Made by a program: the position numbers and the translations under genes. DNA of 64,000 nt from CALZJC01 sp963781065 (lineage in GTDB: Bacteria; Acidobacteriota; Thermoanaerobaculia; Multivoradales; JAHEKO01). This document shows, piece after piece, positions 45,964-56,500 of this stretch. Within the stretch, counting starts at the first letter, position 1. Each line of letters starts with the position of its first letter. The notes beneath the pieces are model-generated. The model was not told the DNA's origin and made no database searches. It saw nothing but the letters and a program-made list of their open reading frames with translations. The DNA is taken from contig CAWAET010000024.1 in the NCBI GenBank assembly GCA_963781065.1, positions 1-64,000 of the forward strand, read 5' to 3'.

Positions 45964-47721
45964 ATGGCCGCCCACCGCCAGCTCCTACGCCGCCTCCGGC
46001 TGCGACAGCTCCTTTTCCTGCTGCTGCTGGTCTCGGGCATCGTGCCGCTGGCGGTCAGCAGCCTGCTGCTGCTCAAGCAGAACCAGGAGATCCTCGAGAC
46101 CCAGGAGAAGGGCTATCTCACCGGCTGGGCCCGCTTCCTGTCGGTGGAGCTCGACAGCTTCCTGGGCTCGATCCGCGGCGAGCTCGAGCAGCTTGGCGGC
46201 TCGCTGCTGGCGGCACCGCCGGCGGGCGGCTCCGACGCCAAGCTGCAGGCCGACTGGGTGCGGGGCCATCTGGGTGACTTTCTCGCCCGGCGGCCGGAGA
46301 TGATGGCGCTGCGGGTCCTGCAGCGGGACGGTTTTGGCCCCAACCTGGCGCCGGCGGAGATGGCGCCGGAGGTCGGGGAGGCCTCGCGGGAGGCGTTCGT
46401 GGCGGCCCTGGAGACCGGCGAGCCGGCCTATCGCTTCGTCCGGCTGGCCGACACCGACCAGGCGCTGGTGGTGGTGGCGGTGCGAGTGGGCGAGGAGCCC
46501 CAGCAGCTGGTCGTCGAGACCGTGACCCGGGTGCGGCCGCTGGAGCAGTTCTTCCAGCAGCAGGCGCAGGGCGCGGTTTCGGTCTTCCTGGTCGACAGCG
46601 ACGGCGGCATGCTCTGGTTCCAGGGCGACGATCCGGCGCTCGAGGCGGCGGTGGTCGGCTCGAGCGCGGTGGCCGAGCTGGTCAGCAGCCCGGTGACCAT
46701 GACCCAGGAGTACGAGTTGGTGACCGCCGGCGGCAGCGAGCGGATGCTCGGCCACGTCAGCCCGGTGGAGGAGTCCGGTTGGGGGGTGGTGGTCCAGCGG
46801 CCGGTAGCGGCCGCCTTCACCGCGGTGCGCGAGATGGCGTGGCGCACCGGCATCTCGACCGCCGTCCTGGTGGTCGTGGCGCTGCTGATCGCGGCGCTCG
46901 CGGCGCGCCGCGTCGGCCGCCCGATCCAGCAGCTCGCCGAGTCGACCCACGAGATCGCCGCCGGCAACTTCGGCGAGCGGGTCGAGGCGGTGGGCATCGG
47001 CCGCGAGCTGGTCGAGCTGGGGCAGGACTTCAACCGCATGAGCGGCCACGTGCAAAGCTACGTCGGCCAGCTGGAGAGGGCGGCGCAGGCCAACCGCGAG
47101 CTGTTCATCGGCTCGATGCGCGCCTTCACCGCCGCCATCGACGCCAAGGACCCCTACACCAAGGGGCACTCGGAACGGGTCGCGGCCTACAGCCGGGTGA
47201 TCTCCAAGTTCCTCGACCTGCCGGCGGAGATGGAGCATCGGGTCTGGGTCGGGGCGCTGATGCACGACGTCGGCAAGATCGGCATCGAGGACCGGATCTT
47301 GAAGAAGGGCGGCGTGCTGACCGACGACGAGTACGAGGTGATGAAGCTGCACCCGGCGATCGGCGCCCAGATCATGAGCCGGATCGAGCAGCTCAAGGAG
47401 ATGCTGCCGGCGATCCGCTGGCACCACGAGGCCTGGAACGGCAAGGGTTACCCCGACGGCCTGCGCGGCGAGGAGATCCCGCTGATGGCGCGCATCGTCG
47501 GCATCGCCGACACCTTCGACGCCATCACCACCAACCGGCCCTACCAGCGGGCGTTCGAGCCGGACTTCGCGGTCAAGACCATCACGCGGCTGGCCGGCGC
47601 CCGGTTCGACGCCAAGATCGTCACCGCCTTCCTGCGCGCTTTCGAGGCGGGCCAGATCCAGGTGCTTCAGCGGACGCCCAGAAGCCCCGAGCGGCTGCGC
47701 TCGGCGGCGGCGCAGGGCTAG
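45964..47721 (+). CDS. Membrane sensor HD-GYP domain protein (putative c-di-GMP phosphodiesterase)
   Basis: 585 residues from ATG 45964 (TTG 45937 is an in-frame alternative). An N-terminal helix (LLFLLLLVSGIVPLAVSSLL) is followed by a periplasmic Cache-like sensor region of about 250 residues and a second helix (GISTAVLVVVALLIAALAA). A HAMP domain (RPIQQLAESTHEIAAGNFGE) and an HD-GYP output domain follow, with HSERVAAYS, MHDVGKIGIEDRIL, HPAIGAQIM, WHHEAWNGKGYPDG and IVGIADTFDAITTNRPYQ. All metal ligands of the active family are present, so cyclic-di-GMP hydrolysis is predicted. Confidence 0.92.
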   Translation: MAAHRQLLRRLRLRQLLFLLLLVSGIVPLAVSSLLLLKQNQEILETQEKGYLTGWARFLSVELDSFLGSIRGELEQLGGSLLAAPPAGGSDAKLQADWVRGHLGDFLARRPEMMALRVLQRDGFGPNLAPAEMAPEVGEASREAFVAALETGEPAYRFVRLADTDQALVVVAVRVGEEPQQLVVETVTRVRPLEQFFQQQAQGAVSVFLVDSDGGMLWFQGDDPALEAAVVGSSAVAELVSSPVTMTQEYELVTAGGSERMLGHVSPVEESGWGVVVQRPVAAAFTAVREMAWRTGISTAVLVVVALLIAALAARRVGRPIQQLAESTHEIAAGNFGERVEAVGIGRELVELGQDFNRMSGHVQSYVGQLERAAQANRELFIGSMRAFTAAIDAKDPYTKGHSERVAAYSRVISKFLDLPAEMEHRVWVGALMHDVGKIGIEDRILKKGGVLTDDEYEVMKLHPAIGAQIMSRIEQLKEMLPAIRWHHEAWNGKGYPDGLRGEEIPLMARIVGIADTFDAITTNRPYQRAFEPDFAVKTITRLAGARFDAKIVTAFLRAFEAGQIQVLQRTPRSPERLRSAAAQG

Positions 47722-47733
47722 CGGTCCCCCGAG

Positions 47734-48102
47734 ATGCCGTTTCACAGCATCCTGACCGATCTGGTGCGGGCCGAGGAGGACACCCTCGGCGCCCTGTTCG
47801 TCGACGACTCGGGCGAGTTGATCGGTCTCGCCTGCGCCGACGAGGACCGCAGCCGGATGGAGTTGATGGCCGCCTATCTGCCGCTCTACCTGGCGCGGCT
47901 GCGGACCGCGCTCGCGGGAGTCGAGGGCGGTACGCCGCGGCTGCTCCACATCCGCCGCCAGGACCTCGACCTGCACGCCGTGGCGCTGCCCGGCGACTAC
48001 GTGCTGAGCCTGGTCACCGGGCCCCGCGGCCGCGCCGCGGTGACCCGCTGGCGGCTCGAGGCGGGGGCGGAGCGGCTGGCGCGCGAGGTGCTGGGTGACT
48101 GA
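47734..48102 (+). CDS. Roadblock/LC7 domain protein
   Basis: 122 residues, single domain. GALFVDDSGELIGLACADEDRSRMELMAAY and DLDLHAVALPGDYVLSLVT show the central beta-sheet and long helix of the Roadblock/LC7 (MglB-like) fold. Such proteins often partner with small Ras-like GTPases controlling polarity, but no MglA-type GTPase is nearby. It lies 12 bp after the HD-GYP gene and its stop overlaps the ftsY start, so it may instead act with the SRP GTPase region or with the HD-GYP protein. Confidence 0.75.
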   Translation: MPFHSILTDLVRAEEDTLGALFVDDSGELIGLACADEDRSRMELMAAYLPLYLARLRTALAGVEGGTPRLLHIRRQDLDLHAVALPGDYVLSLVTGPRGRAAVTRWRLEAGAERLAREVLGD

Positions 48103-49054
48103 CGGGCCGCCGACGGGCGCCGTCGAGGCCGCACCGGCGAAGCGCGGAGGGCTGTGGAAGAAGCTCAAGAAGGGTCTGTTCATGACCCACACCGAGCTTC
48201 TCGAGCGGTTCGACGCCGCGCTCGACGGGCGGGTGGTGCTGGACGAGGAGAGCCTCGAGGATCTCGAGGAGGTGCTGATCGGCGCCGACCTGGGTGTGGA
48301 GACCGCGCTCGAGCTGATCGAGAGCATCCGTGCCGACGTGCGCCGGCACGAGGCGATCGACCCCCTGCGGCTGCGCCAGCGGCTGGTCGACGAGATCGCC
48401 ATCCTGCTCGGCGACGCGGCGGCGTGGCCGGCCGACGACGACGAGCCCACGATCACCCTGCTGGTCGGAGTCAACGGCGTTGGCAAGACCACCTCGGCCG
48501 CCAAGCTGGCCCGCTGGCACCAGGCGCGCGGCCGGCGGGTCTTGCTGGCGGCGGCCGACACCTTCCGCGCCGCGGCGGTGGAACAGCTCTCGCTGTGGGG
48601 GGAGAGGCTGGGGGTCGACGTGGTGAAGCAGGCCCGCGGCGCCGACCCGGGGGCGGTGGTCTACGACGCGCTGCAGGCGGCGCGGGCGCGTGGTGCCGAC
48701 CGGGTGATCGTCGACACCGCCGGCCGGCTGCACAACAAACAGCACCTGATGGAGGAGCTGGCCAAGATCCGCCGGGTGATCGATCGCCGTGCCGAGGGCT
48801 GGCGGCGCGAGACCCTGCTGGTGCTCGATGCGACCACCGGCCAGAACGGCCTCGCCCAGGCGCAGGAGTTCCACAGAGTGGCGGCCGCCGACGCCGTCCT
48901 GCTGGCCAAGGTGGACGGCACCGCCAGGGGAGGCATCGTCGTCGCGGTGGCCCGCCAGCTGGGCCTGCCGGTGCGCTTCCTCGGGGTCGGCGAGGGCGCC
49001 GAGGACCTGGTCGAGTTCCGGCCGCGCGAGTTCGCCGCCGCGCTGCTCGGGTAG
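48095..49054 (+). CDS. ftsY: Signal recognition particle receptor FtsY
   Basis: 319 residues from GTG 48095, overlapping the Roadblock stop. SRP-GTPase NG domain: LLVGVNGVGKTTSAAKLARW (G1), DTFRAAAVEQL, VDTAGRLHNKQHLMEEL (G3), AKVDGTARGG (G4 region, with AKVD where most FtsY have TKLD) and FLGVGEGAEDLVEF. A short N-terminal lead replaces the long acidic A domain of E. coli FtsY. Delivers ribosome-nascent chain complexes to the translocon. Confidence 0.96.
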   Translation: MTDGPPTGAVEAAPAKRGGLWKKLKKGLFMTHTELLERFDAALDGRVVLDEESLEDLEEVLIGADLGVETALELIESIRADVRRHEAIDPLRLRQRLVDEIAILLGDAAAWPADDDEPTITLLVGVNGVGKTTSAAKLARWHQARGRRVLLAAADTFRAAAVEQLSLWGERLGVDVVKQARGADPGAVVYDALQAARARGADRVIVDTAGRLHNKQHLMEELAKIRRVIDRRAEGWRRETLLVLDATTGQNGLAQAQEFHRVAAADAVLLAKVDGTARGGIVVAVARQLGLPVRFLGVGEGAEDLVEFRPREFAAALLG

Positions 49055-49063
49055 CCTCTACAG

Positions 49064-50047
49064 GTGATGGTCGACTCCATTGCTGCCGCCGGACTGAACT
49101 TCCGACGCCAGCGGGCCGAACCGGCGGGCTTCTGGGTCCGCTACCGGCCCGCCCGCTGGCCCGGTCCCGAGGCGCCGTGGCTCGACCTGGCGCGGGCCGG
49201 CCTGGGGACCTCACGGCCGCTCGCGCCGCTGGCGATCCCGCCGGCCCGGGTCGATGCGCTCGACGACCTGGTCTACCTGCCGCCGGTCGCCCCCGGCCGG
49301 CGGGCGGATCGCGACGAGCTGGCGGCGACGCTGCTCGGGAGGGGGCTGCCGGTGCTCGTCCAGCTGGCCGTCGACGAGCCGCCGCTGCCGGGCGCGGTGA
49401 GCCTGTTCGATCCGCTGCCGTCGCTGCTGGCCGGCGATCTGGACGCCCTGGCGGCGCTGCCGCCCGGAGCGACTGTGGTCTGGGGGCTGGTCGCGGGCAT
49501 CACCGACGCCGCTGACCTCTGCAAACGCGGCCTGGAACGGCTTGCCGGGGCGGGGGTGACCCGCCTTCTTGCGCTCGCCCCGGGGCTCGAGCCGCGCCAG
49601 AAGCGGCAGCTCGCCGGTTCCGACGAGCGGGCGTTCGCGCGCCTGTTCCACGGCGAGCCCCCGGCCGAGCGGGAGCTCGCCCGGCTGGCCGCGGCGGCGG
49701 GCCTGGCGACACGCTTCGACCGCCCGCCGCCGCCCAGCGGCACGCCGCGGCCCGGCAACCGGATGGTCGCCGCCCGGCTGGCGCAGATGGGCGACTTCTG
49801 GCTGCGGCTCGGCCGGCCCGAGGCGGACGGTCAGGAGCTGTTCCGAGCGGCGCGTTGGATCGAGGCGGCGGACCATGACCTCGCCGCGCTCGAGCGCGAG
49901 GGCAACCTGGGGGTGCTGGGCTGGTTGAGTGACAAGGCGCGGCGGCAGGTCGAGGCGGCGCTCACCACCGGGATCCCGCCGCTTCTCCTCGAGCTCGAGG
50001 CGGAGTACCTGGGCGGGGGCGCCAGCGGCGGGGCGCCGGGCTCCTGA
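49064..50047 (+). CDS. Conserved-looking protein of unknown function
   Basis: 327 residues; GTG 49064 or ATG 49067 start. No signal peptide or membrane helix. Alternating hydrophobic strands and helices (VVWGLVAGITDAADLCKRG, AGVTRLLALAPGLEPRQKRQ) hint at an alpha/beta fold. The C-terminal third is helical (RAARWIEAADHDLAALERE). I do not recognise a family or catalytic motif. It starts 10 bp after ftsY and ends about 60 bp before the molybdopterin oxidoreductase start, with base composition like its neighbours. Confidence 0.6.
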   Translation: MMVDSIAAAGLNFRRQRAEPAGFWVRYRPARWPGPEAPWLDLARAGLGTSRPLAPLAIPPARVDALDDLVYLPPVAPGRRADRDELAATLLGRGLPVLVQLAVDEPPLPGAVSLFDPLPSLLAGDLDALAALPPGATVVWGLVAGITDAADLCKRGLERLAGAGVTRLLALAPGLEPRQKRQLAGSDERAFARLFHGEPPAERELARLAAAAGLATRFDRPPPPSGTPRPGNRMVAARLAQMGDFWLRLGRPEADGQELFRAARWIEAADHDLAALEREGNLGVLGWLSDKARRQVEAALTTGIPPLLLELEAEYLGGGASGGAPGS

Positions 50048-50108
50048 GGAGATGGACATGTCTGCACTCGGCAAGGCCCGCAGAGCGCTCGGGGAGGAGA
50101 GACGACCG

Positions 50109-52400
50109 ATGAGCACAGACTGGCACTCGACCGCCTGCATCCTCTGCAGCATCAACTGCGGCATCGACGTGGCGGTGGAGGAGGGCCGGCTGGCTGGCAT
50201 TCGCGGCGACCGCGATCACCCGACTTCGCGGGGCTATCTCTGCCAGAAGGCGACCCGGCTCGATCACTACCAGAACCACGCTCGTCGCCTGACCCGACCG
50301 CTGCGCAAGCGCGCCGACGGAAGCTTCGAGGCCATCGACTGGCAGACCGCGATCCGCGAGGTGGCCGACCGGCTCCTGGCCGTCCGCGACCGCCACGGCG
50401 GCCACGCCATCGCCTACTACGGCGGCGGCGGCCAGGGAAACCACCTGGGCGGCGCCTACGCCGGGCCGTTTCGCGCCGCCCTTGGCACGCCCTACCTCTA
50501 CAACTCGCTGGCGCAGGAGAAGACCGGCGACTTCTGGGTCAACGGCCGGCTGTTCGGCAAGCAGACCTGTCACGTGACCGAGGGGATCGAGGAGTCGGAC
50601 TACGTCGTCATCCTCGGCGCCAACCCCTGGCAGTCGCACGGCTTCCCGCGCGCCCGCAAGGTGCTGCAGGAGCTGTCGAAGGACCCCGACCGGACCCTGG
50701 TCGTGGTCGACCCGCGCCGCACCCGCACCGCCGAGCTGGCCGACGTCCATCTCCAGGTGCGGCCGGGCACCGACGCCTTCCTGATGGCGGCGATGCTCGG
50801 CACCATCGTCCAGGAGGGGCTGGAGGATCGCGATTTCCTGGCCCGTCGCACGGTCGGCTTCGACGAGCTGCGCGAGATCCTGCTACGGGTGCCGGTCGCG
50901 GAGTACGCCGCCCGCGCCGGCATCGACGCGGCGCTGGTGCGCGGCGTCGCGCGCGACTTCGCTGCCGCCGAGACCGCCTGCACGCGCCACGATCTGGGCC
51001 TCGAGCACTCGCTGCACTCGACGCTCAACACCTATCTCGAGAAGCTCCTGCCGCTCGTCACCGGCAACTTCGGCAAGGCCGGCGGCAACAACCTCCACAC
51101 CCAGTTCGTCCCCCTGATCGGCCACTCCCCGGAGCCCGACGAGGGCGGCGCCACCACCCGCGTCACCGGCATGCGCGAGATCTCCAAGCTCTTCCCGCCC
51201 AACATCCTGCCGGCCGAGATCGACACCGACCACCCGGACCGGGTGCGGGCGCTTGTGGTCGACAGCGCCAACCCGATCCAGACCGGCGCCGACACCGCCG
51301 CCTATCGCCGCGCCTTCGCCAAGCTCGAGCTGCTCGTCGCGATCGACGTCGCCCACACCGAGACCACCGAGCTGGCCGACTACGTCCTGCCGGCCTCTTC
51401 GCAGTACGAAAAGTGGGAGGCGACCTTCTTCACCCTGGGCTTCCCGACCAACCACTTCCACCTGCGCCGCCCCATCCTCGAGCCGGCCGCCGACACCCTG
51501 CCCGAGCCCGAGATCTACCGCCGCCTGATGGTGGCCATGGGCGAGCTGCCGGAGAGTTTTCCCTGGCTCGAGCGGGCGGCGCGCTGGCACCGCCGGTTCC
51601 CGCGGCTGGGGATCCTGCCCAGGGCGCTGGCCCTGGCGGTGGCGCGGCGGCCGAAGCTGGGCAAGTACCTGACGATGGTGCTCTACGCCACCCTGGGGAA
51701 GGTGTTGCCGGATGGGTCGGCGGCCGCCGCGGTGGTGTGGGGGAGTAGCCGGTTCTATGCCGGGCGGTACGGCAAGCAGGTGCGCCGCGCCGGGCATGCG
51801 GGTAGCGGAGCGATGCTGGGCGAGGCGCTGTTCGAGAGCATCCTCGAGAGCGACACCGCCGTGCCGCTCAGCACCCACGAGTACGGGGAGATGTGGGATC
51901 TCGTCAGGCATCCCGACCGGCGGGTCCATCTGGCGATCCCGGAGTTGCTGGGCGAGCTCGCGGCGCTGGCCGCCGAGCCGGTCGAACGGCCGGAGGCGGC
52001 GGAGTACCCCTTCATCCTGGCGGCCGGCGAGCGGCGCTCGTACAACGCCAACCAGATCTTCCGCGATCCGGCCTGGCGGCGCAGCGACCGAGACGGGACG
52101 CTACGGATCCACCCAGAGGATGCCCGGCGGCTGGGCCTCGCCGACGGCCAGCGGGTGAGGTGCGAGTCGGCGGTGGGTGCGGTCGAGGCCGATCTGGCGC
52201 ACGACGACTCCGTCCTGCCCGGCAGCCTGTCGCTGCCGCACGGCTATGGCCAGGAGTACTCCGACCCCGAGCAGCCCGGACGGCTGCGCCAGACCGGGCC
52301 GCGGATCAACGGGCTCACCAGCGCCGACCGGTGCGATCCGTGGGCGAAAACGCCCTTCCACAAGTACGTGCCGGTGCGGCTGCGAGCCCCGGCGGAGTAG
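50109..52400 (+). CDS. Molybdopterin-dependent oxidoreductase (formate-dehydrogenase-H-like family)
   Basis: 763 residues from ATG 50109, with GGGAGGAGAG just upstream; ATG 50052 in the same frame is an alternative. An N-terminal [4Fe-4S] cluster motif is formed by Cys10, Cys13, Cys17 and Cys45. Molybdopterin-guanine-dinucleotide domains follow, with VILGANPWQSHGFPRARKV, VVVDPRRTRTAELAD, GNFGKAGGNN and the C-terminal NANQIFRDPAW and DARRLGLADGQRV. No Tat signal is visible, so it looks cytoplasmic. No electron-transfer partner gene is adjacent. The substrate cannot be determined. Confidence 0.9.
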   Translation: MSTDWHSTACILCSINCGIDVAVEEGRLAGIRGDRDHPTSRGYLCQKATRLDHYQNHARRLTRPLRKRADGSFEAIDWQTAIREVADRLLAVRDRHGGHAIAYYGGGGQGNHLGGAYAGPFRAALGTPYLYNSLAQEKTGDFWVNGRLFGKQTCHVTEGIEESDYVVILGANPWQSHGFPRARKVLQELSKDPDRTLVVVDPRRTRTAELADVHLQVRPGTDAFLMAAMLGTIVQEGLEDRDFLARRTVGFDELREILLRVPVAEYAARAGIDAALVRGVARDFAAAETACTRHDLGLEHSLHSTLNTYLEKLLPLVTGNFGKAGGNNLHTQFVPLIGHSPEPDEGGATTRVTGMREISKLFPPNILPAEIDTDHPDRVRALVVDSANPIQTGADTAAYRRAFAKLELLVAIDVAHTETTELADYVLPASSQYEKWEATFFTLGFPTNHFHLRRPILEPAADTLPEPEIYRRLMVAMGELPESFPWLERAARWHRRFPRLGILPRALALAVARRPKLGKYLTMVLYATLGKVLPDGSAAAAVVWGSSRFYAGRYGKQVRRAGHAGSGAMLGEALFESILESDTAVPLSTHEYGEMWDLVRHPDRRVHLAIPELLGELAALAAEPVERPEAAEYPFILAAGERRSYNANQIFRDPAWRRSDRDGTLRIHPEDARRLGLADGQRVRCESAVGAVEADLAHDDSVLPGSLSLPHGYGQEYSDPEQPGRLRQTGPRINGLTSADRCDPWAKTPFHKYVPVRLRAPAE

Positions 52401-52412
52401 CGGGCCGAGCGG

Positions 52413-53375
52413 CTAGGCCGACTCGGCCGCGCGGTAGCCTCGGAACAACGCGTCGAGCTCGGCGAAGTCCTCCTCGCCGAACAGGCGCATCGTCCTGCGG
52501 GCCATCAACTCCGCTGCCTCGACGACCCGGCGACGGTCGATCGTGGTTCGCTCGACGATGAGCTCCGCCCGCGTGGGGCAGATCGTCGCGATGTTGATGC
52601 TCGGCAGCTCGATCTCACCCGCCGCGATCCGGCGGCCCCGGTTCTCCTGGCTCGCATGCTGCGCGAAGACGCGCGCCACCGCCGGATAGCGGCGGCCCAT
52701 CATCAGGCGGACCATGGCCCTGGCCTTCAGCGACGGCGGGGGCATTTGGTAGCCGGCGGTCCTGGTGAGGAGAACCAGGATGTCCGTGCAGCCGCGCTCG
52801 ACCGCGGCCCGGATCGGGAGCAGACAGGTCAGGCCGCCGTCGACACAGGGCCGCCCGTCGATCTCCACGGCGCGGTTGTAGAGAACGGGCAGCGCGCTGG
52901 AGGCCTTGAACATCTGCGCCATGGAAGCAGGGCACTTCTTGGCGTCCAGCAGGACGTTGTCGCCGGTCTCGGCATCCGTGACGGAGATGAAGAACTCGGC
53001 CCGCCCCCTGCGAATCGCCTCTTCGTCGAGCGGCTTCTCCCGCGCCACGACCTGGTCGTAGACGTACTCCAGGTCGACGATCTTGCTCAGGCGAAGCGGG
53101 TTGTAGAAGCGGCGGTTGGTCAGCGAATCGAAGTAGATGGTCATCCCCAACGCGGCTTGTCCGGAGAGGTGATAGCCGCCGTTCACCGCGCCGGCGGAGC
53201 TTGCGTACACCTCGTCGACGCAGTCGCCGTAGCCCATGAGGCCCATGGCCAGAAGACTGCCGGCGGAGAGGACCGCGCGCATGCCCCCGCCCTCGACGAC
53301 GAGGGCGATCCGTCTCCCACCCTCCGAGCCCCGGTGAGGACCTTGCTCACGGCGAGCCCTCAGGATATCGAGCAC
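52413..53375 (-). CDS. Patatin-like phospholipase
   Basis: Soluble patatin of about 320 residues. Oxyanion loop VVEGGGMRAVLSAG, nucleophile Ser in YASSAGAVNGGYH (Ala replaces the first Gly of GxSxG) and catalytic Asp in VDGGLTCLLPI are all present, so it is predicted active. No signal peptide or membrane helix. The start is uncertain: the frame is open back to TTG 53501, but that would leave almost no promoter space for the divergent patatin. GTG 53375, preceded by GAGG, is chosen as the shorter option. Divergent from the giant membrane patatin. Confidence 0.85.
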   Translation of the reverse strand: MLDILRARREQGPHRGSEGGRRIALVVEGGGMRAVLSAGSLLAMGLMGYGDCVDEVYASSAGAVNGGYHLSGQAALGMTIYFDSLTNRRFYNPLRLSKIVDLEYVYDQVVAREKPLDEEAIRRGRAEFFISVTDAETGDNVLLDAKKCPASMAQMFKASSALPVLYNRAVEIDGRPCVDGGLTCLLPIRAAVERGCTDILVLLTRTAGYQMPPPSLKARAMVRLMMGRRYPAVARVFAQHASQENRGRRIAAGEIELPSINIATICPTRAELIVERTTIDRRRVVEAAELMARRTMRLFGEEDFAELDALFRGYRAAESA

Positions 53376-53534
53376 CGCCTCAGCGTTGCTGCCGACCAGA
53401 TCGCAGTCTTCCTTTTTTGACCCGTGGTTGTTTGGGTCGCTCAACGTATCACGGAGTCCAGGGGCCGTATCGCTGCCCCCCGCACGAGTGGTTCTGTGCA
53501 ATCATATTTCTTCGTTCAGGCAGCTGGAGACGGC

Positions 53535-56500
53535 GTGGAGATAGGAGAGCCCAACAGGCCAGACCCCGCGGGGGCGGTGTCGAAGCCGCTCAGGCCGGCA
53601 GCGGAGGCCGAGCGGCAGTTTCAGAACGAGGTCCTTCCCGACGAGCTCGCCTACGTACGGCGTCGGCGGGCGAGCCACGGCCTCGTCGCCGAGGGCGACA
53701 GCGAGCTCACCCCGCAGGCCGGCACCCGCAACAACCTGCTGGGCCTCGCCCTCTCCGGCGGCGGAATCCGCTCGGCGACGTTCAATCTCGGCATCCTCCA
53801 GGCCTTCCACCGGAAGGGCCTCTTCCGGCACATCGACTACCTGTCGACGGTCTCGGGCGGCGGCTTCATCGGCTCGTCCCTGACCGCCCTGATGAGCGGG
53901 GAGGCGCGGAAGGCTCTCGCCCCGCCGACACCCGATGTCGAGAGCGAGGGCGATCCGCCGCCGGAGAGCGGGGGCGGTCCGCCGCCGCAGACAGGGCCGG
54001 CCGCGTTCCCGTTCCCGCACACCGACGGCTCGGACGAGGAGGAGACGGTTCGCTACCTCCGCGGCCACTCCGATTACCTGGCGCCACAGGGCCTGACCGA
54101 CTACCTGCGCGCCTTTGCCCTGCTCTCCAGAGGCATCGCCCTCAACCTCGTGCTGCTGATGCCCATCCTGCTGATCGTCAGTCTGCTGGGGATGGTCTTC
54201 TTTGTGGAGGATCTGATGGCCCCTGCCCGGAAGGCACTTGTCGAAGTTCAGGGAGAACCGCCTCTCGAAGGACGGCCACTGCCGGGGCCGCCAGTGGTCT
54301 ACTCGCTTGCTGACAGCTCCTCGGTACCGGCGCCCACCCCAATACAGGCCTTGACTTACGATCATGCTCGGGGTCTACAGCTCTGGGACCTTCCTCCGCA
54401 CGACACTCCCGACGACCACCCGCCGCCCAGGCCCTACGGCCTGTGGACCGACAGCTCTCCGATCGTGGCGGCCGCGTTCAGTCCGGACTACCAGGACTGG
54501 CTCGGCCGTGATGATGTTCTGCGGGAAGGTTCGGATCACATCGACACCCGAGAGCTCCCCAAGATCGCGGCGGCCGCGGCCGACGGATCGATCTGGCTCT
54601 TCTATCTCGAGGAGAATGACGACCCCGGCGCTGGCCTGCGCCGAGCCAGCGGCCGTCTGCGGGCACCCGGGCCCCTGAACGCCGGGCCCCTCAAAGACGA
54701 TCCCACGCCGCGAAAGGGCCCCCTGCTGACCGAGATCGCCTTCTCGCAGGAGCCGAATGCTCACCGGCTGCTCGCCAAGACCTGGGCAGGCGGGGTGCTG
54801 GATTGCGAGATACCCAATCGCGACGAGCCTGCCGACCTGCCGCAACCCGCCGACCTCTCACATACAGAAGGCGACAAGCTGGCGGATTGCGTGCTGCGCG
54901 AAGGCGACAGTGGCCTCGAGTGGTGGCCTTCCGACACCGAAACGGCGAAACAGGAGGCGGGCCGCGAAGCTGGCGAGGCTGCGCAGCCGGGGCTGGAGAA
55001 GCTCGGGGTCGAGTGGCAGAGGCAGCAGGATGAGCACCCGGCCTGGGATCCGGAGGACTTTCGCCTGCCCCGAACCGCCTGGTCTCTCATCTGGCTGGTA
55101 GCCCTCTTCGTCGGGCTCTATCCGCTCTCCGTCCTCCTGGGGAAGGTGCTGGAACGGCTCGCCGCAGGACTGACAAGCGGCGCTCGGGGCGCCGCCGCGC
55201 TCTTCCGCGATCTGCGCCGCCGCGCCCGCAAGCCCGTCGCGACGGTTGCCGAACCGAGAATGTCCCGAGGAATGGTCGCCAGCTTGCTGGTGGCCGGCTC
55301 CGGGCTGATCTCGCCGCTGGTGTTCGGCGGGTCGATCGGCTGGTGGTACGAGACGGGGACCCTGCTCGAGCGCCGAGACAACTGGCCCGGTCTGGGCTTC
55401 GGCTGGCTCTTCTTGGCGTGGATTCTCTGCGTGTTGTTTCTGGTGCCGGTGCTCAAGCGGTGGCGACCCCTACCGGCGTCGCCGTCCGGGGGCGAGCAAG
55501 GGCCGCCGTCGCGAGCGGGGGCGATGCGCTCGACGCTTCTTCTCCTGGTGCCCTGGGGTCTGCTGCTGCTTGCCGCCGTCTGGCACGGAAAGCTCTGGGA
55601 ATCGCATACACGACATCCTCGCCGGCGCCGGCTGGTGGGCGAGCACCCTCGGCCAGTTCTTCATGCCCAAGTCGGGTTTCTGGAGCACGGGGGAGTCTCC
55701 GACCCTCGCAGCCAACATCGAATTCGTCTGGCTCGTCATCCCCCTGTGGTCGATCGCTTGCGTCGCTCTCCTGAAGCCGATTCTCTTCCCGAAGCGACCG
55801 AGCGAGACCCAGACGCCGGAGAGCGAGCTCGAATGGCATCGGCGCGTCACCGGACGGCTTTACATCGCCGCCAACCTGCTGCTCTGGTTCTTTCTCGTGC
55901 TCGTCGCCTACCACTCGGTCCCGCTGAGCGTTCTGAAGTACATGATCGGGTCGTACCTGAGCGGCTTTCACCTGAGCGACGCCACGATTACAACGCTCAC
56001 GCCGCTGGCCTTTCTGGGCTATCTGGCGATGCTGGAGGTCGTCCTCTGGAAGGCCTTCGCCCGGCTCGCCCGGGGACGCGTAGTTCCGACAGCCGGCCAC
56101 GACATCAGCGCCGCCCAGCCGGTGCCGAAGCTCTCCGCGGCCGCCAGCAGCATCTCCTGGCGCGAGCGGTACGAGAAGGCGTTCAGCCTCGGCCTGCTGG
56201 CGCTGGCGGCCGTCGCCTTCTTCGAGGTCCAGCCCTATCTCGTGCACTATTACCACGGCCTCAAGGTGCGCGGCGAGATCGAGTGGCTCTACTTCTCTGG
56301 CGGGGGCCTCGTTCCTGGCGGTCGTCCTGGCGGCCATGTTCCTGCAGGCGATCAAGGGCGTCGGCCAGAAGTTGGCGCTGCTGGCTCTCGGCATCCTGGG
56401 GCCGATGCTGCCGTTCCTCGTCTACCTGAGCGTGGTCGAGACCCTGGTCTACGAGGCGGACTGGTTCAAGCTCCGCTGGCTCTTTTTCGGCGCCATCCAG

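Noticed and set aside
47734..48102. MglA/MglB polarity module
   Set aside because: No Ras-like small GTPase is encoded nearby; only the Roadblock half is visible.
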